DNA from: Anaerolineales bacterium
GTDB taxonomy: Bacteria; Chloroflexota; Anaerolineae; Anaerolineales; UBA4823
Reading direction: 5' to 3'
DNA: 64,000 bases
NCBI GenBank assembly: GCA_025057645.1
Contig: JANXBJ010000009.1
Coordinates: forward strand, 1-64,000
Under the pieces are notes generated by a model. It was given only the letters and a program-made list of their open reading frames with translations, ran no database searches and was not told the origin of the DNA. The position numbers were made by a program, and so were the translations under genes. This document shows, in pieces, positions 21,613 through 30,443 of this stretch; the stretch's first letter is position 1; every line of letters begins with the position of its first letter.

Positions 21613-21819
21613 ATGGCCACAGAAAGCTGGAAGACCAAAACCCTGATTCTGGGTGGTGTGCTCGGAGCTGTTGTCGGACTAGGAGCGGCCTATCTGCTGA
21701 TCCAGCGCGCTGAGAAGGAACAGGGAAAGCTTCAGATGAGCGCCGGTGAAGGGATCAAGCTAGGATTATTGATCTTAGGTTTGCTGCGTCAAGTCGCCCA
21801 ACTCGGGGAGAAATCCTAG
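21613..21819 (+). CDS. small single-TM protein of unknown function
   Basis: This 68-residue protein has a glycine-rich membrane helix (ILGGVLGAVVGLGAAYLLI, about 12-30), a charged linker (QRAEKEQGK) and an amphipathic C-terminus. The layout resembles YtxH-like or similar small envelope proteins, but I cannot assign a family. It starts 3 bp after the previous stop. Confidence 0.55.
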   Translation: MATESWKTKTLILGGVLGAVVGLGAAYLLIQRAEKEQGKLQMSAGEGIKLGLLILGLLRQVAQLGEKS

Positions 21820-21850
21820 AAACCGGAAAACCAATTTAGGCAGGTATTTC

Positions 21851-22213
21851 ATGGAAGAATTAGCGCAATCCAACTGTATCCCTTGTCGTCGCGGCGACCC
21901 GCCGCTCAGCGCATCGGAGGTCGAGTCGCTGAGAGCCCAAGTGCCGGAGTGGGAGGTAGTGGAGCGCGAAGGCGTCTTATGCCTCCAGCGCATTTTCAAG
22001 TTTAAGAACTTTGCTCAGGCGTTGGCCTTCACCAACCGCATCGGCGCCCTTGCCGAAGAGCAAGATCACCACCCTGCTCTGCTCACCGAATGGGGAAGGG
22101 TAACCGTTAGCTGGTGGACTCACGCTGTCGGTGGATTACATCGTAACGATTTCATCATGGCAGCCAAAACCGATCGAGCCTATCAGGAGATGCAAACCGA
22201 AACGGCCTCTTGA
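21851..22213 (+). CDS. 4a-hydroxytetrahydrobiopterin dehydratase (pterin carbinolamine dehydratase)
   Basis: The 120-residue protein carries the family signature: EEQDHHP with His73-His74, the strand VTVSWWTHAVGGL with His91, and Asp100 (HRNDF). The enzyme dehydrates 4a-hydroxytetrahydropterin to quinonoid dihydropterin; in bacteria lacking phenylalanine hydroxylase it is often associated with molybdopterin or other pterin use. No aromatic amino-acid hydroxylase is seen nearby. The 11-residue N-terminal extension with two cysteines is unusual but low in information. Confidence 0.9.
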   Translation: MEELAQSNCIPCRRGDPPLSASEVESLRAQVPEWEVVEREGVLCLQRIFKFKNFAQALAFTNRIGALAEEQDHHPALLTEWGRVTVSWWTHAVGGLHRNDFIMAAKTDRAYQEMQTETAS

Positions 22214-22349
22214 GGTCGCAACGGCAAGGGGCGGCGTGAATGCAGTTGCAGGCCGTGTGTGCTCCGGACTGCTTTGTAAGCAGTCTCGCCTTGTGCTGTG
22301 TGGAAAAGCTCCCGTCCCCGAGATCGACCCGCGCCTGAGTTCAGAAGAG

Positions 22350-22847
22350 ATGACCGCCTACAAGAGTTTCTTCTACCCCATGCACCTCGCTTTGCTCTGC
22401 GTGAGTAAGAACTTTCTGCCGATGGCTTGGTGGACTCCCGTGAGCAAGGAGCCCTTTCGCTTTCTGCTCGCTGTGGACCGTCAGAACCACACCCTTGCGC
22501 TGCTGCGTCAGTTGGGTGAGGCTGCGCTGGTCTTCCCCGCATGGGAGGACCGCACTTGGGTGGTTCGAGCCGGATATCTTTCCGGCAGGCAAGTGGACAA
22601 GGCACAGAAGCTTGGGGTGAGCTTACGCCCTGCGCAGACGCTGCAGCAAACCTTTGTCCCAGAGAGGGCGCTGGCGATCTTTGAGTTGCACGTTCACGAG
22701 CATCCCTGTGACGGCGACCATGCGCTTTTTTTCAGCGACGTAGTACACGTTGAAGGCTCGTCAAAAGCAAAGACCACCCCGATCCTTTTCCTCGGCTATC
22801 GCGACTTTGCTCCTCTCGGGCAGGAGCGCTGGCGATTCCGTCCGTAA
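22350..22847 (+). CDS. flavin reductase-like (flavoredoxin-type) FMN-binding protein
   Basis: The conserved part starts at MTAYKSFFYPMHLALLCV and runs for 165 residues. The split-barrel pattern is clear: NFLPMAWWTPVSKEPFRFLLAVDRQ in short pieces matches the FMN-binding strands of flavin reductase-like proteins (N-x-M-T-A-x-W-x-x-P-V-S in relatives), followed by NHTLALLRQLGEAALVFP. ATG 22350 gives the expected domain length; the frame remains open further upstream but that part looks random. The ribosome site is weak, so the start is uncertain. Such proteins reduce FMN or ferric complexes. Confidence 0.72.
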   Translation: MTAYKSFFYPMHLALLCVSKNFLPMAWWTPVSKEPFRFLLAVDRQNHTLALLRQLGEAALVFPAWEDRTWVVRAGYLSGRQVDKAQKLGVSLRPAQTLQQTFVPERALAIFELHVHEHPCDGDHALFFSDVVHVEGSSKAKTTPILFLGYRDFAPLGQERWRFRP

Positions 22848-22872
22848 GGTTTCGTCCTCCCCTTAGAAGAAT

Positions 22873-22901
22873 TAGGGGCAACCCCGTAGGGGTTGCCCCT
22901 A
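22873..22901. terminator. bidirectional terminator between convergent genes
   Basis: A perfect 13-bp stem (TAGGGGCAACCCC with GGGGTTGCCCCTA) and a 3-nt loop lie between the flavin reductase-like gene and the decaheme gene. A short T-rich tail (TCCGTTTTAG) follows on the plus strand. Confidence 0.85.
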
Positions 22902-22925
22902 TCCGTTTTAGACGTTTGGAGCGGG

Positions 22926-25100
22926 TTACGGGCGCGTCATGCCGCTCACGCTGCCGCCCACGGCTTGGATGCTATCGTAGAGAATTTGGAGGATATATTT
23001 GGCATTGTGAGCATAGGCCCCGGGATCCTTCTGCGCCCACTGGTAGTTATAGGCTGCGCGCAGCAAGTTAGGTGTCCAGCTCTTGTAGGCGTTGGGGAAG
23101 GCCGCCTCGCCCTCGTCGACTTGCCCGTTGGCGTTAGTATCGTTGAAGTAATAGGGGTAGACGTGCGGGTCATAGACGATGGGCGCTTGCGCTTTGGTGG
23201 CGGCGTAGTCGAGGATCGCAGCGTAAAGCTTCTCCATCATGGTCTCCACTTCGCCGGCCAAACCTTCGGTGGCATCACCATCCCCGTCAAAATCGCCTTG
23301 GGTGTTCATTCGCATCGCCCGCAGGTCCTCAACCGTATTGACGGTTGTGTGACAACTGCTACATTCTTCGATATTGACTTCCAAGACGTGAGCGCGGTGG
23401 CACTGGATGCAGGTGCTGTATTTCTCCACGTGCAGGAAGCGCCCTACATACTGCTTGCCGCCGAACTGATACGCGCCTTTGGCTTCGTCGCCGAACAGCG
23501 TGGCGCCTGCGGCAAAGTAGTGCGGGTTGCGGAAAGTGAGCGCTTCGGAGACCTGGTCGTTCTGCACCCCAGCCGCTTGGATTGCCCGGTCGATGCTCAC
23601 CGTGGACTCGCGCCCCTGATGGCAGTTCAGGCACAAATTGGCGTCCGGATCACCGAAGTCCAGCTTAGCGCCGCTGGGGAAAGTAACTGCACCAACCTCA
23701 AAACGAGTGAAGGTGGCCAGGTTGTCGTGGCAAGAGGCACAGTTCAGACCATTGGACGGCGCAGCCGCAATGTTCACTCCGTTCTTCAGGTAAGTGGGTA
23801 AACCCGAAGCAGTGTGACAGCGGGCGCAGAAGCCGGGCACCTCGCCCTCTTCATCCCAATGGCGGAAGGATTCCTCGGAACCGGCAAAATGACCGGGATC
23901 GATGCGCCGTGCGCTAGCCAGGCTGACCGGTGAGGAAATCTTGGTGTTCAGGTCCTCGATCGAATCATAGAGCAGTTGGATGATATATTTCCCGCCATGA
24001 GCGTAGGCACCGGGGTCCTTCTTGGAGGTTTGGTAGTTATAGGCCGCTCTGAGCAAGCGCCCAGTCCAGTTCTGATAGCGATTGGGGAAGGTCGCCTCGC
24101 TCTCGTCAATCGTACCATCGCCATTGGTGTCAGCAAAGAAGTAGGGGTAGGCCTGAGGGTTATATCCGATCGCCTGACCGGCAACTTCCTTAGCATAGGC
24201 CTGGATAGCACTGAAGAGCATCTCCTGTAGGCCCTCAATTTCGCTGGCGACGCCCTCCTTTACGTCACCGTCCCCATCATAATCTGCCTCGGAGCCGGCT
24301 GTGCGAATCTTGCGCACGTCCTCTACGCTGGCAACCCCTTGGTGACAAGTGGCACAGGCTTCCAGCTTTAGCTCGAGGGTATGGGAGTCGTGACATCCAA
24401 TGCAGGTGTCAAAGCCCTCGACGTGATCGTTCTTAAAGTCGTAACGCTTTCCCTCGTATTCGTAGCCACCCTTGGTGATTGTGCCGTAGAGGGTTGCCGC
24501 CGCGGCGTAATAGTGAATGTTGACGAACCCTAACTCCGGGTTGGGTTTATCGAGATCACCGGTCAGGCCGGCTTTCTCGATCGCCTCATCGACGCTCACC
24601 TTGGAAGCCATCCCTTGATGACATTGCATACACACTGCCTCGCCACCCAGGCCGGTGACCTCTGCGCCGGAGGGGAAGCGCACGCTAGTCATCTTGGCCG
24701 TGGAGGCGTTATGGCAGGTGATGCAGGTCACAGTGGTGCCCAGCGGCGCAGGGTTATCAACCATGCCTGCTGCACTTCCATCCTCGCCGAGGAAGTCCAA
24801 GAAACCGCCCTCGCTATGGCATTTGGCACACTCTACTGGGATCGCCTTGGCTTCACTTTCGTTCCAGAAATTGAAGGCCAGGGCATCGGTTTTATTGTGA
24901 CCCGAGGCCGCCCATTGCGCTTCGTAAGGCACCTGTTTGACCACCGGTTCCACCACGGGGGGACAAGGGACGGCTGTAGGGCAGACCGGAGTCGGCTCGG
25001 CAGGCGCCTCGGTCGGCGGGGCCGGGGTCGCTGCCTGACAGGCTCCTAGGCCCAACGCAAAAACTATCAGCAGAATACCAACCAACACAGAATACCTCAT
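22926..25100 (-). CDS. decaheme c-type cytochrome lipoprotein with duplicated heme/EF-hand modules
   Basis: The 724-residue protein has a lipoprotein signal with lipobox LGAC (Cys21) and a Pro/Ala/Thr-rich spacer (22-60). Ten CxxCH heme sites start at Cys91, 126, 157, 233, 249 and Cys425, 454, 490, 564, 580. The two sets of five have nearly the same spacing, offset by about 331-333 residues, so the protein is an internal duplication. Each half also carries two EF-hand-like loops: DYDGDGDVKEG and DTNGDGTIDESE in the first, DFDGDGDATEG and DTNANGQVDEGE in the second. A conserved C-terminal helix pair (LLRAAYNYQ...KDPGAYAH) closes each half. It is expected on the outer face of the membrane, passing electrons; partner and substrate are unknown. 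The ribosome site GGAGAGAGG supports ATG 25100. Confidence 0.93.
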   Translation of the reverse strand: MRYSVLVGILLIVFALGLGACQAATPAPPTEAPAEPTPVCPTAVPCPPVVEPVVKQVPYEAQWAASGHNKTDALAFNFWNESEAKAIPVECAKCHSEGGFLDFLGEDGSAAGMVDNPAPLGTTVTCITCHNASTAKMTSVRFPSGAEVTGLGGEAVCMQCHQGMASKVSVDEAIEKAGLTGDLDKPNPELGFVNIHYYAAAATLYGTITKGGYEYEGKRYDFKNDHVEGFDTCIGCHDSHTLELKLEACATCHQGVASVEDVRKIRTAGSEADYDGDGDVKEGVASEIEGLQEMLFSAIQAYAKEVAGQAIGYNPQAYPYFFADTNGDGTIDESEATFPNRYQNWTGRLLRAAYNYQTSKKDPGAYAHGGKYIIQLLYDSIEDLNTKISSPVSLASARRIDPGHFAGSEESFRHWDEEGEVPGFCARCHTASGLPTYLKNGVNIAAAPSNGLNCASCHDNLATFTRFEVGAVTFPSGAKLDFGDPDANLCLNCHQGRESTVSIDRAIQAAGVQNDQVSEALTFRNPHYFAAGATLFGDEAKGAYQFGGKQYVGRFLHVEKYSTCIQCHRAHVLEVNIEECSSCHTTVNTVEDLRAMRMNTQGDFDGDGDATEGLAGEVETMMEKLYAAILDYAATKAQAPIVYDPHVYPYYFNDTNANGQVDEGEAAFPNAYKSWTPNLLRAAYNYQWAQKDPGAYAHNAKYILQILYDSIQAVGGSVSGMTRP

Positions 25101-25294
25101 ATTCCTCTCTCCTCGGAAGAATTAACGGGAAGGAAAAAGTGGATAGCGTCCAGTGTACACCTCTTTCTGAACCATCCCCTCTACACCTGGCTTTACAGCC
25201 GGGCAAACACCTAACGGCAGTTAACACCCCGGTCGCTCAGATTATAGGCGAACTGAAAGGTGTACGACAAGAGGAAAAATCTCCTATAGTTGCC

Positions 25295-25308
25295 ATGACA
25301 AATGTCAA
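25295..25308 (-). promoter_or_regulatory. CRP/FNR-like palindrome upstream of the cytochrome gene
   Basis: The minus strand reads TTGACATTTGTCAT, an inverted repeat (TTGAC-N4-GTCAT) resembling sites of the CRP/FNR superfamily. It lies about 195 bp upstream of the cytochrome start. No clear -10 box is nearby, so regulation is only a suggestion. Confidence 0.35.
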
Positions 25309-25326
25309 GGCGGAATAGCGAAAGCC

Positions 25327-25357
25327 AAAAAGGCCCGGGTCGGCTGCGTCAACCCGG
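25327..25357 (-). terminator. terminator after the DUF3782 gene
   Basis: On the minus strand CCGGGT and ACCCGG pair around an 11-nt loop and are followed by GCCTTTTTGG. It lies 43 bp past the stop of the gene at 25400. Confidence 0.65.
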
Positions 25358-25399
25358 AGACTTCCTTTTGACCGTTCCGAGGAATAGGTGCACGATAGG

Positions 25400-26089
25400 C
25401 TAAGGAAGGACTTCTTCCGCGTCGCTATAAACTTCTATCCCCAGCTCGCGAGCAAGGTCTTGATCCTTTTCCTTCACCATTGGGGAAATCAGGAGCATCC
25501 GATCGACTTTGCGGTGGGTGCGCTTCTCATAGGAGCGTACCTTGCGCTCGAAGGTGTAAATGTCTGCGCGGCTCGCTGAGGACTTGATCTCGCAAGCTAA
25601 TACTTCCCCGTCATGAATCAGCACATCCAGCTCCACTTGATCGGGGCGTCCGAACACCTCGCCGCTCGCATCGTGGTATTCGACATGTTCAACGATGACC
25701 CCGAAGGACTTTTCTAAAATTGCCTTCAGCGCATTGCGGAAGGAGACTTCGCTGGCAACGCCCCAACGTGCCCCGAGCGCACCTATAGTTCGGTCGATGC
25801 GGTGGTCAACCTTCTCGATCTGCTCCAGAATAGTGCGCAGTTGGCGTTGGTTCTCTTCCCAGCGGCGATCGTTTTCCTCCCATTTGCGCAGATTCTCTGC
25901 CCACTTACGCTCGCTCTCCTCGCGCATGGCGCGCAGTTCCGCCAGCGTTTGTTCGAAACGGCTCTCTGTTTCGGCCCGGCTGGGCGCATACTCGTGGATC
26001 AAATGCCAGACCCAGTCGCGAAGTTGAGGGTCCTGAGTGATCAACGCCGGCAGCTCTCTGCGAATAATTTCGCGAATGTTCTCTTCCAT
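25400..26089 (-). CDS. DUF3782-type protein: coiled coil plus PD-(D/E)XK nuclease-like domain
   Basis: The 229-residue protein has a conserved N-terminus (MEENIREIIRRELPALI), a charged coiled coil with KWEEN-type heptads (about 45-100) and a C-terminal domain with the PD-(D/E)XK pattern: Asp155 (QVELDV), then Glu167 and Lys169 (CEIKS). The nuclease fold is inferred from this motif and from the known DUF3782 family; biological function is not established. It is a close paralogue of the protein at 50122, which differs mainly by 50 extra coiled-coil residues. ATG 26089 follows a GGAGAA ribosome site. Confidence 0.82.
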   Translation of the reverse strand: MEENIREIIRRELPALITQDPQLRDWVWHLIHEYAPSRAETESRFEQTLAELRAMREESERKWAENLRKWEENDRRWEENQRQLRTILEQIEKVDHRIDRTIGALGARWGVASEVSFRNALKAILEKSFGVIVEHVEYHDASGEVFGRPDQVELDVLIHDGEVLACEIKSSASRADIYTFERKVRSYEKRTHRKVDRMLLISPMVKEKDQDLARELGIEVYSDAEEVLP

Positions 26090-26182
26090 ATTGAATTCTC
26101 CTGCAGGGATATTCTATCATACAAGGGCTAAAAAGCCCTAGGCACGAAGGACCAAAACCAGGCCCGCCAAAAGAGCTGCAGG

Positions 26183-26842
26183 CTATTCGTTCTCGACCGG
26201 CGCTCCAACTGCACAAGGACCCCCGAAGGACTGAACGCAGGAAGGCAGACCTTGACGAGGCAAATGAATTCCGGCCCGGTCAAATAGGTGCGCCACGTGG
26301 CAGAGCGGCAAGCCCATCACGTTGGCAAAGCAACCGACGAAGTTCTCTACCGGGTGAAACTCTCGGTGTTGGATCGCATAGGCGCCGGCTTTATCAAAGG
26401 GATCGCCGCTGGCGATGTAGGCTTGCATTTCTTCATCGCTGAAGTTGCGAATGGGCACCTCAGATACACAAACATCGCTCCACAAATTCCCGCTTGGCTT
26501 GTGCAGTAGAGCCAACCCCGTGAATACAGAGTGCGTCCGCCCACGCAGGCGGCGCAGCATCCACTCTGCTTGTTGGGCATCTTTTGGCTTGCCTAGAATC
26601 TCCCATCTCCCTGCTTCCTCCTCCAGGGCAACTGTTGTATCAGCCCCAAGGAGGAACGCCTCTCCTCCCCAACGCACCCAAGCTTGCTTTGCCTTGGTGC
26701 ACGCCAGGCGCTTTACATAGGCAGCCGGGTGTTCCCCCGGCAAAGGAGTCTCGTCCACCTCTGCAGGACAGACAGCAAAAGGGACACCCAGCAAAGCCAG
26801 AAGCTCCCGGCGACGCGGGGAATTGGAAGCCAAAACCAGCAT
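26183..26842 (-). CDS. maf: Maf-like nucleoside triphosphate pyrophosphatase
   Basis: The 219-residue protein begins with the Maf signature LASNSPRRRELLALLG and has VDET at about 29-32, the YVKRLACTKAKQA helix and the LGADTTV segment carrying the catalytic aspartate, followed by LGKPKDAQQAEWML. Maf proteins hydrolyse dTTP/UTP or modified nucleotides to monophosphates and are linked to arrest of septum formation. Which specificity subgroup it belongs to is uncertain. The last 25 residues (PSCVQSFGGPCAVGAPVENE) look like a non-conserved tail. Confidence 0.93.
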   Translation of the reverse strand: MLVLASNSPRRRELLALLGVPFAVCPAEVDETPLPGEHPAAYVKRLACTKAKQAWVRWGGEAFLLGADTTVALEEEAGRWEILGKPKDAQQAEWMLRRLRGRTHSVFTGLALLHKPSGNLWSDVCVSEVPIRNFSDEEMQAYIASGDPFDKAGAYAIQHREFHPVENFVGCFANVMGLPLCHVAHLFDRAGIHLPRQGLPSCVQSFGGPCAVGAPVENE

Positions 26843-27194
26843 GACTTAATTCTAACTGCGTTGGGGAAATAGCACCCGAGGAGTTTGGCGCTTTTTTGCA
26901 AACCTCTTCCGTCCACAATCAAATTGTGATATAGTTCCCAAATAAGGTCACACCCTTCCTAGTCCCCTCTTTCCCCGCTGCTCCAATCGCCATAGTCGAA
27001 ACAAGCCTCTTAAAGGGTGGAAAAGCTCCTTATTGGTGTCCGACTTTGTTCCCTTTGTGCCCTTAAGGGTGGGAAGACGTTCCGAATTCCTTGCGCCGGA
27101 CCACGCACAAGGTCCTCCTCTCTCGGACACCCGCTCTCTAACACGCCCCTCCGGACCGCGAGCGAGTGAATTCAGAAAGCTAAGGAGACACCCG
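26843..27194. other. intergenic region upstream of the dockerin gene
   Basis: Contains the palindrome/extended -10 at 26914-26935 and the ribosome site of the dockerin gene. The frame is open upstream of ATG 27195 (from a TTG at 27033) but that part lacks conserved features and precedes a signal peptide, so it is treated as leader. Confidence 0.5.
26914..26935 (+). promoter_or_regulatory. palindrome overlapping an extended -10 box
   Basis: CACAAT-CAA-ATTGTG (26914-26928) is a perfect inverted repeat overlapping TGATATAGT (26927-26935), an extended -10-like box. If used, the dockerin-gene transcript would have a leader of about 250 nt. The -35 is weak. Confidence 0.4.
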
Positions 27195-30100
27195 ATGAAA
27201 AACTCTCAATTCCTCTACTTGACCGCTGCTTTCTTGCTTGCGCTGGCGATTGCGTTTTTCTTGCGTCTGCCGGCCGTTGCTCTGCTCGGCGATATAGACC
27301 TGAATAATTTCGTCAATCAAGCCGACCTAAATGCCATCGCCCAACGCCTAGGGCTGAAATCCACTGATGCCAATTATCGAAAAGCCATCGACCTCAATTT
27401 GGACGACAAAATCGACGTCTTCGACCTCGCCATCGCTGGACGTTCCTATGGCGCAGCGCGCCTCTTCCATTACACACGCCAGATCTCCAACTGCAAAGAC
27501 TGCGCCTATGAACAGGATAGCTGCCTGGACGGCTTGGGACGGATCAACGTGATCTGGTACGGGACGAGCAAGGTGTATTTCAGCCGCCTCGACCGCTTTG
27601 GCAACACGCTGATCGATGATTACCTTTTATCCACGGTGAGCGCTTCGGTGCCGGTGGGCATCGCCTGTGGCTCAGATGGCACTGCGCACCTGTTTTGGAG
27701 ACAAGACAGCTATCTCTATCAAGCGCGCTTTGATCGCTGGGGTTATCCGATTATCCCTCCTCAGAAAGTATATAACGAGGCGATCAGCGAAGGTGGGGGA
27801 CAGGTTCTCGGGGCTGCTTTAGATAGCCGGGGGAATGCATTCGCCTTTTTCCGCCGCTATCCAAGTGGCATTCCAACTTTATTGCGCATCACCCCGCAGG
27901 GAGAACTGTTGCAATCTGCGGTCGGCATGTTGAGCGGCGATTCCAATACCACCTCCCTTTATCACCGTCTCGCCGTTGATGCAGCAGATAACCTTCATTT
28001 AGCCTGGTACGAACTGGAAGGACTCGATCGCATCTACTATGCTCGCTATGCTTCAGGTACTACAGTTGCCATCAACGAGCGCGTCGTTGGCTATACCGAT
28101 TATGACGGTGCAGTCAATAGCGCGCGGCGGGAAGAATTGGAAGTCGATGCGCAAGGAAATGCCTATCTTCTCTGGCGCAAACACGGGACAAGAAAACTTT
28201 TTCTCGAGAAGATCGGTTCTGACGGGAACACCGTGCTGGACGATTACGAACTATTCAACCAATGGGGCAACGATGTCTTACCCAGCGACTTTGATCTTGA
28301 CAATCAGGGCAACCTGCATCTGCTCACCCTCACCGACTGGGGCAAGGGCGTGTGCCGTTCGGCATACGGCACCTTTACCCCGCAGGGTGTGCCGCTCGAA
28401 CCGCTGCGCTGGATTCTATATAAGCCGGCCATGAACCGACCGCGCATCATGGTAGATAACCAGCAAGACGTCCAAATCGCCTTTAGCACTTGGACACCGA
28501 CCGGGTACCCCTCTTGTGAGGATTATTCATTATGCTACCTCGGCACAGCTTTTGACCCGGCCGCCTACGACCTGAGCCGCAGCGATTTGGGAGTCGACGC
28601 GGCGCACCTCTCCTATCAGCCGTTGATCGCCCGCTGGAACGGCACGGTTGCCATCACGACCACCGTTTTTAATGAGGGCTGGGCAAGCGCGTCTGCTAAC
28701 TTGCTGTGGATCGGACTTGAAACCGAGGAAGGACAAAAATTGGCTGAAACAACCCAGACGGTCAATGCCCTGGCTTCCCATGCTCAACAAACCTTCCAAA
28801 GCGTCCAACTGGCGCTTCCTTCCTTACCCCCCGAAGGGATGGAAGAGATGGAATACTTGCGCCTGCACTTCAAGGTGGACCCACAAAACGCCCTTGCCGA
28901 AACCAGCGAGGCAAACAACGAGCTTTCGGTGCCGATTCTGGTGCAAAAACTGCCCACCAAGACGGGGTTGTTTTTGGTTGTCGAAGATGAGACCTATTCG
29001 GTGCGGGGCGGGGATACCGAGCGGGTCAACGTTGGTGCGGCAGCCATCCAGGGTGGTAGCTATTCGAAGAGCAATATCCCCGTGACCAGCGACGTGACCG
29101 TTTTAGCCGAGGATATTCCCGTAACGGATACCCCGGTCAACTACACCATAAGCTGGCAAGCGGCTGGTTACACCGTTCCAACGCCGGCGGTGATCGGTGT
29201 CAAGCGCAACAGCAGCGATCCCTACCGCATCGACTTCGCGCCGAGCAACACGGCAGTGTTAAGGACCAATCGCTGGGGCAGCCTGAGCGGGACAATCACC
29301 AACGGCGGCGGAGCAAAAGTGCGCTTGGTCGGGCAGGGGTTGAGCATTGAGACCACCGCGGATGCCGGTGGCAACTTCTCCCCGACTACGGAATCGAAGT
29401 TGGGAAAACTGATCCCCGGTGAGTATCAAATTCGCATCAGCAAAGCCGGCTATGCCCGCCTGAGCGAAACCATCACCATCCAACCGCTCGGGGCGTATAC
29501 CTATAATCGCACCATGAATACGACCACGGATGCCTATCTGCACGGCAATGTCCTCAACCAATACGGCACGCCCGTCAGCGGTGCCAATGTAAAAGCCTGC
29601 AGTGCAACCACCCAAACTGACGCCAACGGCGTTTTCGACTTGACGGTTGCTGCCTCCTGTACGAAATTGGAGATCACGCGCAGCGGCTATGCCAAACGAG
29701 AAGTATCGCTCTCGCTCACCGCTGGCTTAGAAACCTTGCTCAATGACCAAATAATGACCTTCGATCCGCCTGTCACGCTGATTTCCAAAGAAGGGCGCGT
29801 CGCCAGCCGCGTGATCGACCAATCCACCGCAGGGTTGCTCCCTGATGCACCTGAGGATGCCTCTTGGGTGGAGAGTCAAATCTTCGGTCAGTTCAAGAGC
29901 AAATTTTGGCCCGATTACCGCGTCTATGTAGCCTACGGGGCGTATGCTTACAATGGAGCGGCAGCTTACAGTGGACCTTCGGGTGACCGCCGGATGCGGT
30001 TCGTCCAAGTGTATTTCAAACCCCTCACTTTCGAGGTGCATGCCCTGCTTGCCACAATCAAGATCGAAGGTGCCCCGATCACCCTCCCCATCGTCAGCGA

Positions 30101-30434
30101 TTCGGGCATTCGCTCGGCGATTCAGGTCATCGAGGCGCGCTTGGTCAACGTCAAGAGCGGGCAAGTGCTGAAGACCGTCATAACCCCCCTCGAAGGTCCA
30201 GGCAGCGAATGGATCTATGACCAGGGACTGCTCACTTATGACTTTGGCGGGGAAGCAATCGCCGATTGGGAGAACACCGAAGTCTGGCTGTATTACAAAG
30301 TGGGCAAAAACGAGGGTGGGCAATTTACATCCTCCCCGTTGCTCTATCAGCACGACCGCCAAATCATGAAATTTGATCTCTCCAGCGGAACGATTTGGCT
30401 GGATTACGGGTTGGGTGAGTTCCCCTTCAACTAG
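27195..30434 (+). CDS. secreted multidomain protein with N-terminal dockerin, CARDB and carboxypeptidase-regulatory-like domains
   Basis: The 1079-residue protein starts at ATG 27195 behind AAGGAGA. A signal peptide (1-30) is followed at once by a type I dockerin (about 33-86): the two calcium loops DIDLNNFVNQADL and DLNLDDKIDVFDL. Residues about 90-480 form a repeated beta-propeller-like region (FGNTLIDDY, DGNTVLDDY, DNQGNLHLL repeats). A CARDB domain lies near 500-640 (TVFNEGWASASANLLW). Two carboxypeptidase-regulatory-like domains follow (GSLSGTITNGGGAKVRLVG and AYLHGNVLNQYGTPVSGANV). The next gene, 9 bp on, encodes a cohesin, the known dockerin receptor. An N-terminal dockerin is unusual; most are C-terminal. 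The role is likely cell-surface display, ligand unknown. Confidence 0.85.
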   Translation: MKNSQFLYLTAAFLLALAIAFFLRLPAVALLGDIDLNNFVNQADLNAIAQRLGLKSTDANYRKAIDLNLDDKIDVFDLAIAGRSYGAARLFHYTRQISNCKDCAYEQDSCLDGLGRINVIWYGTSKVYFSRLDRFGNTLIDDYLLSTVSASVPVGIACGSDGTAHLFWRQDSYLYQARFDRWGYPIIPPQKVYNEAISEGGGQVLGAALDSRGNAFAFFRRYPSGIPTLLRITPQGELLQSAVGMLSGDSNTTSLYHRLAVDAADNLHLAWYELEGLDRIYYARYASGTTVAINERVVGYTDYDGAVNSARREELEVDAQGNAYLLWRKHGTRKLFLEKIGSDGNTVLDDYELFNQWGNDVLPSDFDLDNQGNLHLLTLTDWGKGVCRSAYGTFTPQGVPLEPLRWILYKPAMNRPRIMVDNQQDVQIAFSTWTPTGYPSCEDYSLCYLGTAFDPAAYDLSRSDLGVDAAHLSYQPLIARWNGTVAITTTVFNEGWASASANLLWIGLETEEGQKLAETTQTVNALASHAQQTFQSVQLALPSLPPEGMEEMEYLRLHFKVDPQNALAETSEANNELSVPILVQKLPTKTGLFLVVEDETYSVRGGDTERVNVGAAAIQGGSYSKSNIPVTSDVTVLAEDIPVTDTPVNYTISWQAAGYTVPTPAVIGVKRNSSDPYRIDFAPSNTAVLRTNRWGSLSGTITNGGGAKVRLVGQGLSIETTADAGGNFSPTTESKLGKLIPGEYQIRISKAGYARLSETITIQPLGAYTYNRTMNTTTDAYLHGNVLNQYGTPVSGANVKACSATTQTDANGVFDLTVAASCTKLEITRSGYAKREVSLSLTAGLETLLNDQIMTFDPPVTLISKEGRVASRVIDQSTAGLLPDAPEDASWVESQIFGQFKSKFWPDYRVYVAYGAYAYNGAAAYSGPSGDRRMRFVQVYFKPLTFEVHALLATIKIEGAPITLPIVSDSGIRSAIQVIEARLVNVKSGQVLKTVITPLEGPGSEWIYDQGLLTYDFGGEAIADWENTEVWLYYKVGKNEGGQFTSSPLLYQHDRQIMKFDLSSGTIWLDYGLGEFPFN

Positions 30435-30443
30435 GAGGCTGAG

